Assembly: GCF_029105185.1 (NCBI RefSeq)
Contig: NZ_JAFMZK010000005.1
Span: 124,001-188,000, forward strand
Origin: Aliiroseovarius sp. Z3
GTDB lineage: Bacteria; Pseudomonadota; Alphaproteobacteria; Rhodobacterales; Rhodobacteraceae
Length of the DNA: 64,000 nucleotides
Reading direction: 5' to 3'
Part shown: positions 29,040-37,251 of the stretch, piece by piece
Position numbering within the stretch: position 1 is the first letter of the stretch
Layout: each line of letters begins with the position of its first letter
Made by a program: the position numbers and the translations under genes
Notes under the pieces: generated by a model
Told to the model about the DNA's origin: nothing
Database searches by the model: none
What the model saw: the letters and a program-made list of their open reading frames with translations, nothing else

Positions 29040-30494
29040 TCAGACCCCCGTCGCCGGAATGCCGGTGCGTTTGACCGGTTGCGGTGCGGTCAGTTCTTTC
29101 CACTTGGACAGCGCCGTGTTCACCGTCGCATTCGGTGCGCGTTCGACAAACTGTCCATGGCCTTCCTGCGTGCGGATCTCTCCGTCATGCACAGCCACCT
29201 GACCACGTGTCAGGGTGAAGCGCGGAAGGCCTTTGACCTCGTGCCCTTCAAAGACGTTGTAGTCGATCGAGGATTGCTGCGTGCTTGCCGCGATGGTCTT
29301 GGACTTCTCGGGATCCCAAACCACAAGGTCCGCATCAGCGCCGACCAGCACGGCCCCCTTGCGCGGATAGCAGTTCAGGATTTTCGCGATATTGGTCGAG
29401 GTCACGGCGACGAATTCGTTCATTGTCAGACGGCCCGTGGCCACGCCGTGGGTCCACAGCATCGGCATCCGATCCTCAAGCCCGCCGGTTCCGTTGGGAA
29501 TTTGGGTGAAATCGCCCACGCCAAAGCGTTTCTGCTCGGTCGTGAAGGCGCAGTGGTCGGTCGCGACAACCGAAAGGCTGCCCGACTGCAGACCCGCCCA
29601 CAGGCTGTCTTGGTGCTTTTGATTGCGGAAGGGGGGCGACATCACGCGACGGGCGGCGTGGTCCCAATCGGCGTTGAAATACTCGCTTTCATCCAGCGTC
29701 AGGTGCTGGATCAGCGGCTCGCCCCACACGCGCTTGCCTTGCATACGGGCGCGGCGGATAGCCTCGTGCGCTTCCTCGCACGAGACATGCACCACGTAAA
29801 GCGGCGCGCCGGCCATATCGGCGATCATAATCGCGCGGTTGGTGGCCTCGCCTTCGACCTGAGAGGGGCGGGAATAGGCGTGCGCCTCGGGTCCCGTGTT
29901 GCCCTCGGCCAGCAGCTTGGCGGACAGCTCGGCAATCACATCACCGTTTTCGGCGTGGACCATCGGGGTGGCGCCAAGTTCGGCCAGACGGGTGAAGGAC
30001 GAATAAAGCTCGTCATCATTCACCATCAGCGCGCCCTTATAGGCGAGGAAGTGCTTGAAGGTGTTGATACCGCGCTCCTGCACAACAGTTTGCATGTCGT
30101 TAAACACCTGCTCGCCCCACCACGTAACAGCCATGTGGAACGAATAGTCACAGTTCGCGCGGGTCGATTTGTTGTCCCAACGCTTCAACGCATCCAGCAG
30201 GCTTTCGCCTTGGTTTGGCAGGCAGAAATCAACCACCATCGTGGTGCCGCCCGCCAGACCGGCCCGCGTGCCGCTTTCGAAATCGTCCGAGGAATAGGTG
30301 CCCATAAAGGGCATTTCGAGGTGCACATGCGGGTCGATCCCGCCGGGCATGACATAGCACCCGGTGGCGTCGAGCACCTCGTCGCCTTTCAGGTCCGGTC
30401 CGATTTCGATGATTTTGCCGTTCTCGATTAGGACGTCTGCTTTGTAAGTGAGGTCCGCCGTGACGACGGTTCCGTTTTTGATGACTTTGGTCAT
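29040..30494 (-). CDS. hydA: Dihydropyrimidinase / D-hydantoinase
   Basis: Opens the ring of dihydrouracil or dihydrothymine (and many 5-substituted hydantoins) to the N-carbamoyl amino acid. The 484-residue protein fits the family: metal-binding HVH in GGIDPHVHLEMPF, a lysine likely to be carboxylated in FLAYKGALMV, further metal His in VHAENG and VHVSCEE and the Asp in VATDHCAF. A GGGAG site precedes the ATG. It sits between the amidohydrolase and the importer in one operon, consistent with the second step of reductive pyrimidine degradation. Confidence 0.95.
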   Translation of the reverse strand: MTKVIKNGTVVTADLTYKADVLIENGKIIEIGPDLKGDEVLDATGCYVMPGGIDPHVHLEMPFMGTYSSDDFESGTRAGLAGGTTMVVDFCLPNQGESLLDALKRWDNKSTRANCDYSFHMAVTWWGEQVFNDMQTVVQERGINTFKHFLAYKGALMVNDDELYSSFTRLAELGATPMVHAENGDVIAELSAKLLAEGNTGPEAHAYSRPSQVEGEATNRAIMIADMAGAPLYVVHVSCEEAHEAIRRARMQGKRVWGEPLIQHLTLDESEYFNADWDHAARRVMSPPFRNQKHQDSLWAGLQSGSLSVVATDHCAFTTEQKRFGVGDFTQIPNGTGGLEDRMPMLWTHGVATGRLTMNEFVAVTSTNIAKILNCYPRKGAVLVGADADLVVWDPEKSKTIAASTQQSSIDYNVFEGHEVKGLPRFTLTRGQVAVHDGEIRTQEGHGQFVERAPNATVNTALSKWKELTAPQPVKRTGIPATGV

Positions 30495-30540
30495 TTGTTA
30501 TCTCCCTGATTGCCTTGGGCCGGTATCGCTCAGGATCCTA

Positions 30541-30587
30541 CCTCTTCTTCTGGCTAAAAATATCCCGGGGTCCGGGGCTGGCCCCGG
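30541..30587 (-). repeat. Dispersed intergenic element (copy 1): GC hairpin plus ATATCC-containing motif
   Basis: On the minus strand, after the stop of the upstream amidohydrolase gene, a hairpin (CCGGGGC at 30572-30578 pairing with GCCCCGG at 30581-30587) is followed by a 30-base motif at 30541-30570 containing GGATATTTTTAGCCAGAAG. A related unit in the same order occurs at 40023-40085. I recall such elements from Rhodobacterales intergenic regions, often after genes; it may act as a terminator or be an immobile repeat. Confidence 0.6.
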
Positions 30588-30602
30588 TCCGGCGGTGCAG
30601 CT

Positions 30603-31850
30603 TCACTCCACAATCTCCGCCGTCGCCAGCACTGCGTGCAGCAACACATCCGTGCCCGCCGCTGCCCAGTCCTTGGAAATCTCCTCGGCCTCGTTGTGCG
30701 ACAGCCCGTCCACACAAGGGCACATGATCATTGCAGTCGGATAGATCTCGTTGATCCAGCAGGCGTCGTGGCCTGCGCCGGAGACGATATCCATGTGGCT
30801 ATAGCCCAGCTCTTCCGCCGCATCGCGCACGGCCTTCACGCAGCCCTCATCAAATGCGGGCGGGTCGAAAGTGCCGACCATGTCCCAGCTCATCTCAACC
30901 CCAATATCGGCGCAAAGCTTGGGCGCACGCTCGTCAAACTCAGCGATCATCGCGTCGATCACCTCTTGCAGGTGCGAGCGGAAATCGACGGTGCAGACGA
31001 CCTTGCCGGGGATGATGTTGCGCGAGTTTGGATAGACGTCGATATGGCCGATCGCCCCCACCGCGTTGGGTTGGTGCTTCATCGCAATCTCGTGGACCAG
31101 TTCGGTGATCAGCGCCAAGCCACGGCCCGCGTTGATGCGCATGTGCATGGGGGTTGATCCTGTGTGGCTTTCCTTGCCCGTGATGGTCACTTCCAGCCAG
31201 TTCAGGCCCTGACCATGGGTGACGACGCCGATGTCTTTGCCCTCGGCTTCCAGAATGGGGCCCTGTTCGATGTGCAGTTCGAACATCGCGTGCATCTTGC
31301 GCGCGCCGACCTCTTCATCGCCGACCCAGCCGATGCGCTTCAGCTCGTCTCCGAATTTCTTGCCCTCGGCATCTTCGCGCGCGTAGGCCCAGTCTTGCGT
31401 GTGCTTGCCCGCAAACACGCCCGAGGCCAGCATGGCCGGCGCAAAGCGGGTGCCTTCTTCGTTGGTCCAGTTGGCGACGACAATCGGATGTTTCGTTTTG
31501 ACGTTCAGATCATTCATCGTGCGAACGGCTTCCAGCCCGCCCAACACGCCCAGAACGCCGTCATACTTGCCGCCCGTGGGCTGCGTATCCAGATGCGAGC
31601 CCATATAGACGGGCAGGGCGTCCGGGTCTTCGCCGGGGCGGGTGGCAAACATGTTGCCCATCGTGTCGACGCCCATCGTCATACCCGCAGCTTCGCACCA
31701 TGTCTGAAACAGCGCGCGGCCTTCGGCGTCTTCATCGGTCAGCGTCTGGCGGTTGTTGCCCCCGGCGACACCGGGGCCGATCTTGGCCATCTCCATGATG
31801 CTGTCCCAAAGGCGGTCAGGATCAATGCGCAAATTGCTTCCTTGGCTCAT
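30603..31850 (-). CDS. Zn-dependent amidohydrolase: beta-ureidopropionase / N-carbamoyl-amino-acid hydrolase type
   Basis: M20-type binuclear metallohydrolase of the allantoate amidohydrolase/N-carbamoyl-L-amino acid hydrolase family (415 residues). Metal ligands are visible in MGSHLDTQPTGGKYDG (His, Asp), NEEGTRF (Glu), HIEQGP (His) and near the end GAGHDA/GLSHNEAE. In this cluster it most likely converts N-carbamoyl-beta-alanine, the HydA product, to beta-alanine, ammonia and CO2. A GGGAGA site lies before the ATG. It is the promoter-proximal gene of the six-gene minus operon; naming as pydC or amaB would need biochemical data. Confidence 0.88.
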   Translation of the reverse strand: MSQGSNLRIDPDRLWDSIMEMAKIGPGVAGGNNRQTLTDEDAEGRALFQTWCEAAGMTMGVDTMGNMFATRPGEDPDALPVYMGSHLDTQPTGGKYDGVLGVLGGLEAVRTMNDLNVKTKHPIVVANWTNEEGTRFAPAMLASGVFAGKHTQDWAYAREDAEGKKFGDELKRIGWVGDEEVGARKMHAMFELHIEQGPILEAEGKDIGVVTHGQGLNWLEVTITGKESHTGSTPMHMRINAGRGLALITELVHEIAMKHQPNAVGAIGHIDVYPNSRNIIPGKVVCTVDFRSHLQEVIDAMIAEFDERAPKLCADIGVEMSWDMVGTFDPPAFDEGCVKAVRDAAEELGYSHMDIVSGAGHDACWINEIYPTAMIMCPCVDGLSHNEAEEISKDWAAAGTDVLLHAVLATAEIVE

Positions 31851-31919
31851 ATCAATCTCCCAATTGCTTTGCTTGCGGCAGCGCGGATTTTAGATTCCGT
31901 CTTGATGACAGGCTGACGG

Positions 31920-31966
31920 ATTTCTGCACGATCGGTCAATCTTTTTCTGACCGATCGTGCAGAAAT
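31920..31966. promoter_or_regulatory. 19-bp perfect inverted repeat between the divergent amidohydrolase and TetR genes
   Basis: ATTTCTGCACGATCGGTCA (31920-31938) is repeated inverted at 31948-31966 with a 9-base T-rich spacer. Each arm contains CGATCG, and the right half (TTTCTGACC...GCAGAAA) is itself an imperfect palindrome. The place, between a divergent operon and two TetR-family genes, makes an operator the natural reading; a cruciform or bidirectional terminator is a less likely alternative. Confidence 0.7.
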
Positions 31967-32058
31967 ACCTGTTTTTCAGGCAAAACTCGTGGCACAAGAT
32001 GAAACCCTGTGCTGGTTTCGCACGCAAGAGGGCCTGGAAAGCGAGTGTAAAGAGCGAC

Positions 32059-32703
32059 GTGAACAAGACGACAAGAGGGATCCAAAGCCGCAATCGCGAA
32101 GAGGTGACAGCCCGTATTCTGGCCGCCGCTGAAAAGGTGTTTGCCGAGTTCGGATATGCCGGTGCATCCATCAGTCGGATCGCGGCGGTGGCGGGGCTGC
32201 CCAAGTCGAACGTCGTGTATTACTTTGAAACGAAAGAGGCGCTCTATCGACGTGTCGTGGGTGAGATTTTTGATATCTGGCGCGCCGCCGCAGACAGTAT
32301 CGCGACAGACAACGATCCGATCCACGCACTGGGCGATTACATCGACACAAAGCTCGATCTGGCCCGGACAAGACCGTATGGATCAAAGGTCTGGGCGAAC
32401 GAGATCATTCAGCGTGCGCCCATCGTTCAGGACTATCTGGAAGAGGAGTTGAGATCATGGACAGAGAACCGGATTGCGGTGATCGATGCATGGATAGAAA
32501 ACGGCCAGATTCGACCGATCAGCCCACGCCATTTGCTTTATGCGATCTGGGCAATGACGCAGCATTACGCGGATTTCACCCATCAGATCACGACCTTGAA
32601 CGACGGCGTTGAACTCACCGATGCGCAGTGGAACGAGACGAAGGCGGCGGTGAAAGACCTTCTGCTATGCGGTGTCGCGCTGCCAGATCTCAACCGGGCG
32701 TAG
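32059..32703 (+). CDS. TetR-family regulator, RutR-like paralogue 1
   Basis: Helix-turn-helix near the N-terminus (ISRIAAVAGLPKSNVVYYF) and a C-terminal domain of the RutR kind (YAIWAMTQHYADF). The start is uncertain: a GTG at 32059 with AAAGAG upstream gives 214 residues, the usual length; an upstream ATG at 31957 would lie inside the inverted repeat. It is followed after 12 bases by a second RutR-like regulator. Likely a repressor of the divergent hydA/ABC operon, with a pyrimidine or catabolite as ligand; this is inferred from location. Confidence 0.85.
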   Translation: MNKTTRGIQSRNREEVTARILAAAEKVFAEFGYAGASISRIAAVAGLPKSNVVYYFETKEALYRRVVGEIFDIWRAAADSIATDNDPIHALGDYIDTKLDLARTRPYGSKVWANEIIQRAPIVQDYLEEELRSWTENRIAVIDAWIENGQIRPISPRHLLYAIWAMTQHYADFTHQITTLNDGVELTDAQWNETKAAVKDLLLCGVALPDLNRA

Positions 32704-32715
32704 GGACAGCATATC

Positions 32716-33342
32716 ATGGCGAAAGCAGGATCGACATCCCGCCCCACCCGCATACAGCGCGAGAAACGGCGGGCGATTTTTGAGGCGGCGCTGGACGTCT
32801 TCTCGGAAAAAGGACTGCGCGGGGCGACCTTGGACCAAATCGCGGATGCTGCCGGGTTGTCCAAGCAAAACATCGTCTACTATTTTAGTGGCAAGGAAGC
32901 GATCTATTCCGAGCTTCTGGAAAGCCTGCTGGAAGAATGGGTCAGCCCCTTGCGCGATCTGTCCGAGGACGGCGAACCGCTGGACGAGATTTTGACCTAT
33001 GTCGGTCGAAAGATGGAAATGTCACGCGAGATGCCGCGCGAAAGCCGGTTGTTCGCAACCGAAATACTGCATGGTGCCCCACGGTTGGGGAATATGCTGA
33101 CAAAGGACCTTAAATCACTGGTCGATGAGAAAGCAGCGGTCATTGCCACCTGGATGGTCGAGGGACGGCTGGCGACCATTGATCCGCATCACCTGATCTT
33201 CTCGATTTGGGCGATGACCCAGCACTATGCCGATTTCGATTTGCAGGTGCAGGCGGTTTTGGGTCCGGTGCGCAGTGATACGCGGTTTGAGGATGCGGAA
33301 GTGTTTATCAAGCACATGCTCGTCAGGGCGCTTCACCCCTAA
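32716..33342 (+). CDS. rutR: Pyrimidine utilisation regulator RutR (TetR family)
   Basis: The 208-residue product closely follows E. coli RutR in layout: HTH with LDQIADAAGLSKQNIVYYF, a middle segment DLKSLVDEKAAVIATWM and IDPHHLIFSIWAMTQHYADF. RutR senses uracil or thymine. It lies right after a paralogue, and its last 20 bases overlap the convergent EamA gene. A RutR-like box lies in front of preT, the probable target. Assignment of which of the two paralogues binds which operator is open. Confidence 0.82.
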   Translation: MAKAGSTSRPTRIQREKRRAIFEAALDVFSEKGLRGATLDQIADAAGLSKQNIVYYFSGKEAIYSELLESLLEEWVSPLRDLSEDGEPLDEILTYVGRKMEMSREMPRESRLFATEILHGAPRLGNMLTKDLKSLVDEKAAVIATWMVEGRLATIDPHHLIFSIWAMTQHYADFDLQVQAVLGPVRSDTRFEDAEVFIKHMLVRALHP

Positions 33343-34213
33343 GCAACATCGCAAGCGCCAGAAGCGTCGCGGCGACACCCGCCAGCAACAGGGCAGGGGG
33401 GGTGGTGCCGTAAAACAAGAAATCCCAAAGCACGACCCAACTTGGCACCAGATATGTGTAAGCCATGACCTTGCTGGCTGGCAGGCGCTGGGCGGCATAT
33501 TGTACCAGAAAGAACGTGCCAGCGGTGGTGACGATAGCAAGATAGGCAATGACCATCCAAACCGCAGGGCGAAGACTTGCGAAGTCGGTGTGGATGAGGT
33601 CGCTAAATCCATAGAGTCCGGTAACGATCAGCGCCCCGAGCACCGTTCCAAGTGAAGTTTGTAACGGTTTGACATCGCTTGCCAACTTTCGGGCAAGCGC
33701 GGGCACCAGAGCATGGGCCAGCGCACCAATTGCAAACAGCGCTTCGCCTCGGCCAAGCTCGAACCGCATGAGCGCGCCGATATCTGCGCGAAAGATGACC
33801 CATACGGCGCCCACTGCGCCGATTGTCAGCGCAATCAGCGTCCAGCGGCCTGACCTCTGCCCCGCGATCAGCAACCCGCAACCTGCCGCCATCAAGGGTG
33901 TCAAAGTAAAGACTGCCGCGGTGGATACGGCGGTCGTGACGCGAAGCGCCTCGAACATGGTGATGAAATAGACGGCCATCAGACCGCCCATCAGTCCGAA
34001 GCGCCAGAAGCCCGTGAAGACAGGGGCGATGGGAATGCGCAAAACCCGCGCCAGTCCAAACAGGACCAGCGCGGCCAGCGCGAACCGCACGGTGTTCAGG
34101 GCGGTCGGAGTGATTTCTTTCGCGACGATGTGGCCAAAGCTGAACGACAGCGAAACCAGTGCCGAAAAGGATAACATCGCCAGATGGCCCTGCCGGGAGG
34201 GGGACAGGGCCAT
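33323..34213 (-). CDS. EamA/DMT-family transporter
   Basis: The start is set at 34213 (MALSPSRQGHL), 8 bases after the preA stop; the longer frame runs back into preA and is not credible. The 296-residue protein has ten hydrophobic segments in two EamA halves, typical for drug/metabolite exporters or uptake permeases. It is the third gene after preT-preA, so it may move pyrimidine degradation products or another metabolite. Its 3' end overlaps the convergent rutR by 20 bases. Substrate unknown. Confidence 0.85.
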   Translation of the reverse strand: MALSPSRQGHLAMLSFSALVSLSFSFGHIVAKEITPTALNTVRFALAALVLFGLARVLRIPIAPVFTGFWRFGLMGGLMAVYFITMFEALRVTTAVSTAAVFTLTPLMAAGCGLLIAGQRSGRWTLIALTIGAVGAVWVIFRADIGALMRFELGRGEALFAIGALAHALVPALARKLASDVKPLQTSLGTVLGALIVTGLYGFSDLIHTDFASLRPAVWMVIAYLAIVTTAGTFFLVQYAAQRLPASKVMAYTYLVPSWVVLWDFLFYGTTPPALLLAGVAATLLALAMLLRGEAP

Positions 34214-34220
34214 CCCAGCC

Positions 34221-35525
34221 TTACTCGGCGGCTGTGGCGGTTGGATTGTTGGGGTGGGTTGTCCAGTTGGCATATTCTTTTTCAACAACCTTACCTGTTC
34301 GTTCATCCATGGCGCCCGGCGCAATGGTTTCCATGGTAATGCAGCCCTCGACCGGGCAGACATTGACGCACAGATTACACGCCACGCATTCGTCATCCTT
34401 CACATCAAAGACACGGTCATCCGACATGCTGATCGCTTGGTGCGACGTGTCTTCACATGCGGCGTAACAGCGGCCACATTGAATGCAAGCGTCCTGATCA
34501 ATCCGTGCCTTGGTGACGTGGTTCAGGTTCAGATATTGCCAGTCGGTGACATTCGGAACGGCCCGTCCGACGATTTCATCGACCGAGGTGTAGCCTTTTT
34601 CATCCATCCACTGGCTGAGCCCCGAAATCATTTCCTGCACAACCTTGAACCCATAGGTCATGGCCGCCGTGCAAACCTGCACGTTACCGGCCCCAAGCGC
34701 CATGAACTCGGCGGCATCGCGCCAGGTTGTGACGCCGCCGATACCGGAAATGGGCAATCCATGCGTGCCGGGGTTGCGCGCAATCTCGGCCACCATGTTC
34801 AGGGCGATGGGTTTCACCGCAGGGCCGCAATAGCCGCCATGCGTGCCCTTGCCGTCAATCATCGGTTCAGGCGACATCGCATCCAGATCAACAGATGTGA
34901 TCGAATTGATCGTGTTGATCAGGCTGACCGCATCCGCTCCGCCATCCTTGGCCGCCTGCGCGGGCATCAGGATATTGGTGATGTTCGGCGTCAGCTTCAC
35001 GATGACGGGCAGGTCGGTGGCTTCCTTGCACCAGCGCGTGACCATCTCGATATATTCCGGCACCTGACCGACAGCGGATCCCATGCCGCGTTCGGCCATG
35101 CCGTGCGGGCAGCCGAAGTTCAGCTCGAACCCGTCACAGCCGGTTTCCGCGATGCGCGGGATGATCCGCTTCCATTCGTCCTCCTCGCAAGGGACCATGA
35201 CCGAAGCAATCAGCGCATGATCGGGATAGTCCTTCTTCACGCGGGTCATTTCCTCAAGATTCACCTCAAGCGGGCGATCGGTAATCAGCTCGATGTTGTT
35301 CAAGCCCAGAAGGCGGCGGTCAGCACCATGGATCGCGCCATAACGCGGGCCATTGACGTTGACCACAGGTGGCCCTTCCGCGCCCAGTGTTTTCCAGACC
35401 ACGCCACCCCAACCGGCTTCGAACGCGCGGCGCACGTTATATTCCTTGTCGGTGGGCGGGGCCGAGGCCAGCCAGAACGGGTTCGGTGACTTAATTCCCA
35501 GAAAGTTTGATGTCAGGTCGGCCAT
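34221..35525 (-). CDS. preA: NAD-dependent dihydropyrimidine dehydrogenase subunit PreA
   Basis: Catalytic subunit that reduces uracil and thymine to the dihydro compounds, with FMN in a dihydroorotate dehydrogenase-like barrel and two C-terminal [4Fe-4S] clusters. The 434-residue product shows the barrel motifs FELNFGCPHGMAERGMGSA and GIGGVTTWRDAAEF; cluster ligands appear as CIQCGRCYAACED and CVACNLCVNVCP. The start shares one base with the preT stop (TAATG). Together with PreT it does the first step of reductive pyrimidine catabolism. Confidence 0.95.
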   Translation of the reverse strand: MADLTSNFLGIKSPNPFWLASAPPTDKEYNVRRAFEAGWGGVVWKTLGAEGPPVVNVNGPRYGAIHGADRRLLGLNNIELITDRPLEVNLEEMTRVKKDYPDHALIASVMVPCEEDEWKRIIPRIAETGCDGFELNFGCPHGMAERGMGSAVGQVPEYIEMVTRWCKEATDLPVIVKLTPNITNILMPAQAAKDGGADAVSLINTINSITSVDLDAMSPEPMIDGKGTHGGYCGPAVKPIALNMVAEIARNPGTHGLPISGIGGVTTWRDAAEFMALGAGNVQVCTAAMTYGFKVVQEMISGLSQWMDEKGYTSVDEIVGRAVPNVTDWQYLNLNHVTKARIDQDACIQCGRCYAACEDTSHQAISMSDDRVFDVKDDECVACNLCVNVCPVEGCITMETIAPGAMDERTGKVVEKEYANWTTHPNNPTATAAE

Positions 35526-36865
35526 TAGCTTGCTCCTGTCAAAGTGGCGTGGATGTCCATGGCCGCATCACGGCCCTCGGCAACAGCGGTTACAGTCAGA
35601 TCGTCCCCGCCCGAGGCGCAGTCGCCCCCGGCCCAGACACCCGCGACATTGGTTTTTTGTGCCGCGTCCACCGTGATCTTACCACTTTCGATTTTCAATG
35701 TGTCCGGTATGTCACCCAACGCTTGCCCAATCGCTTTGAACAGCTGATCGGCAGGCAAGGTAAACGTCTCGTCCAGTGTCACGAGCTTACCGTTTTGGGT
35801 TTCGGTGTAGGCGAAGGTTACACCTGTCAGCGAACCGTTTCCTTCGATCCCGACAGGGGTTGCGTTGCAGATCAGGGTCACACCCTTTTGCTGCGCCAGA
35901 TCCTGTTCGAACTTCGAGGCTGCCATCGCCTCTTGCCCGCGACGATAGACGATGGTCACATCTTCGGCGCCCAGCAATTTTGCCTGAACACCCGCGTCGA
36001 TGGCTGTCATCCCACCGCCAATGACGACAACGCGCCGCCCAACGGGCAACTTGCTCAGGTCGCTGGCTTGACGCAACTCGGCAATGAAATCGACCGCATC
36101 GGTGACGTTTTCCTTGTCTTCCCCGTCAAGGCGCAAGGCGTTCACCGCTGTCAGCCCCATGCCAAGGAACACTGCATCAAAATCGCTTTGCAATCCGTCC
36201 AGTGTGACCGATTTGCCAAGCGGTTGGTCATAGCGGATATCAATGCCGCCGATGCCCAAAAGCCAGTCCAGCTCTTTCTGCGCAAAATCGTTGGTGGATT
36301 TGTAAGCGGCGATCCCGAATTCGTTCAACCCGCCCCCTTTGGCGCGTGCTTCAAACACAACCACGTCGTGGCCAAGCATCGCCAAACGGTGTGCACAGGC
36401 CAAACCTGCGGGGCCAGCACCCACCACGGCCACTGTCTTTCCGGTCGACGCCGCACGGGTGAAGGGATGTTTGCCTTGTGCCATCAAAGTGTCGGTGGCG
36501 TGGCGCTGCAGGCGACCGATTTCAACCGGTTTGCCTTCGGCGATTTCGCGCACACAAACCTCTTCGCACAATGTTTCGGTCGGGCAGACACGCGCGCACA
36601 TCCCGCCCAGAATGTTCTGGTCCAAGATCGTTTTCGCGGCGGCTTCCGATGTTCCCGTTGCGATCTGACGGATGAAAAGGGGGATGTCGATCGAGGTGGG
36701 GCATGCTGTCATACACGGCGCATCGTGGCAGAAATAGCAACGATCAGCGGCCACCCTGGCCTCGTGTTCATCATATGCTGGGTGGAGGTCCGAGAAATTG
36801 GCTTGCACGTCGGCTGGCGCTAATCGGGCCGGAGATATTCCGTTTTCCCTGTTGGTTTGGGGCAT
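35525..36865 (-). CDS. preT: NAD-dependent dihydropyrimidine dehydrogenase subunit PreT
   Basis: The electron-input subunit of PreTA, related to the glutamate synthase small subunit. In the 446-residue product an N-terminal cysteine-rich region (CYFCHDAPCMTACP, later CARVCP and CEEVC) binds two clusters. Two Rossmann folds follow: VAVVGAGPAGLACAHRLA for FAD and VVVIGGGMTAIDAGVQA for NAD(P). It is the first gene of preT-preA-EamA; the upstream region contains a RutR-like box. Confidence 0.93.
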   Translation of the reverse strand: MPQTNRENGISPARLAPADVQANFSDLHPAYDEHEARVAADRCYFCHDAPCMTACPTSIDIPLFIRQIATGTSEAAAKTILDQNILGGMCARVCPTETLCEEVCVREIAEGKPVEIGRLQRHATDTLMAQGKHPFTRAASTGKTVAVVGAGPAGLACAHRLAMLGHDVVVFEARAKGGGLNEFGIAAYKSTNDFAQKELDWLLGIGGIDIRYDQPLGKSVTLDGLQSDFDAVFLGMGLTAVNALRLDGEDKENVTDAVDFIAELRQASDLSKLPVGRRVVVIGGGMTAIDAGVQAKLLGAEDVTIVYRRGQEAMAASKFEQDLAQQKGVTLICNATPVGIEGNGSLTGVTFAYTETQNGKLVTLDETFTLPADQLFKAIGQALGDIPDTLKIESGKITVDAAQKTNVAGVWAGGDCASGGDDLTVTAVAEGRDAAMDIHATLTGAS

Positions 36866-36918
36866 TTTTTGATTCCCGTTCTTGTTTTCGTCTTTCTATC
36901 AAGGCACAGAATCAAGAA

Positions 36919-36936
36919 TTTTACCAGATGGTAAAA
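36919..36936. promoter_or_regulatory. RutR-like operator upstream of preT
   Basis: TTTTACCAGATGGTAAAA is an 18-base palindrome with 8-base arms. Its core ACCA-N2-TGGT with flanking A/T matches the E. coli RutR consensus TTGACCA-N2-TGGTCAA except for the G/C pair at the fourth position. It lies 54 bases before the preT start, in line with repression by the RutR-like proteins encoded nearby. Confidence 0.72.
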
Positions 36937-37181
36937 AATAAATGATTAGACCGGGCATCTGTGGTGAGGTGGCTGGCCGGTCGAAGGTGCCGAATTCATA
37001 CCAACTGGTCCCGTACTTCCAGAGCCAACCAAAGTCATGAACAGAACCTCGCCGCGATCGGTATCAACCCGATATGTGACCCAGTGCGGTCAACCACTTG
37101 AGACCCGAACATCCGGGCAACCGATTGGTTGGCTTGTTCAAATCACAGTTGCCTAACGCGCTATTCTATGATCACTATTAC

Positions 37182-37196
37182 ATGACCAGCGGTCAT
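37182..37196. promoter_or_regulatory. TetR-type palindrome upstream of iorA
   Basis: ATGACCAGCGGTCAT is a palindrome with a 3-base centre, a common operator form for TetR-family proteins. It lies 56 bases before the iorA start and just downstream of a -10-like TATGAT (37167-37172). The cognate regulator cannot be named. Confidence 0.5.
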
Positions 37197-37251
37197 TTAG
37201 GCGTTGGCAGGACGGGCCAAGACAGCAAATAGGCGATTAGGGGGCTGATCG

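Larger units (their letters stand above)
36866..37251. other. Divergent intergenic region between preT and iorA
   Basis: No gene is seen in these 386 bases. The region contains two palindromes listed separately, one near preT and one near iorA, as expected for two independently controlled divergent promoters. The left third is AT-rich. Confidence 0.6.

Noticed and set aside
36965-36990. Sequence resembling the 5' quarter of a tRNA-Ser (GAGGTGGC...GGTCGAAGGTGC)
   Set aside because: No acceptor pairing, anticodon stem or T-arm follows; at most a short chance likeness or a relic, not a tRNA gene.
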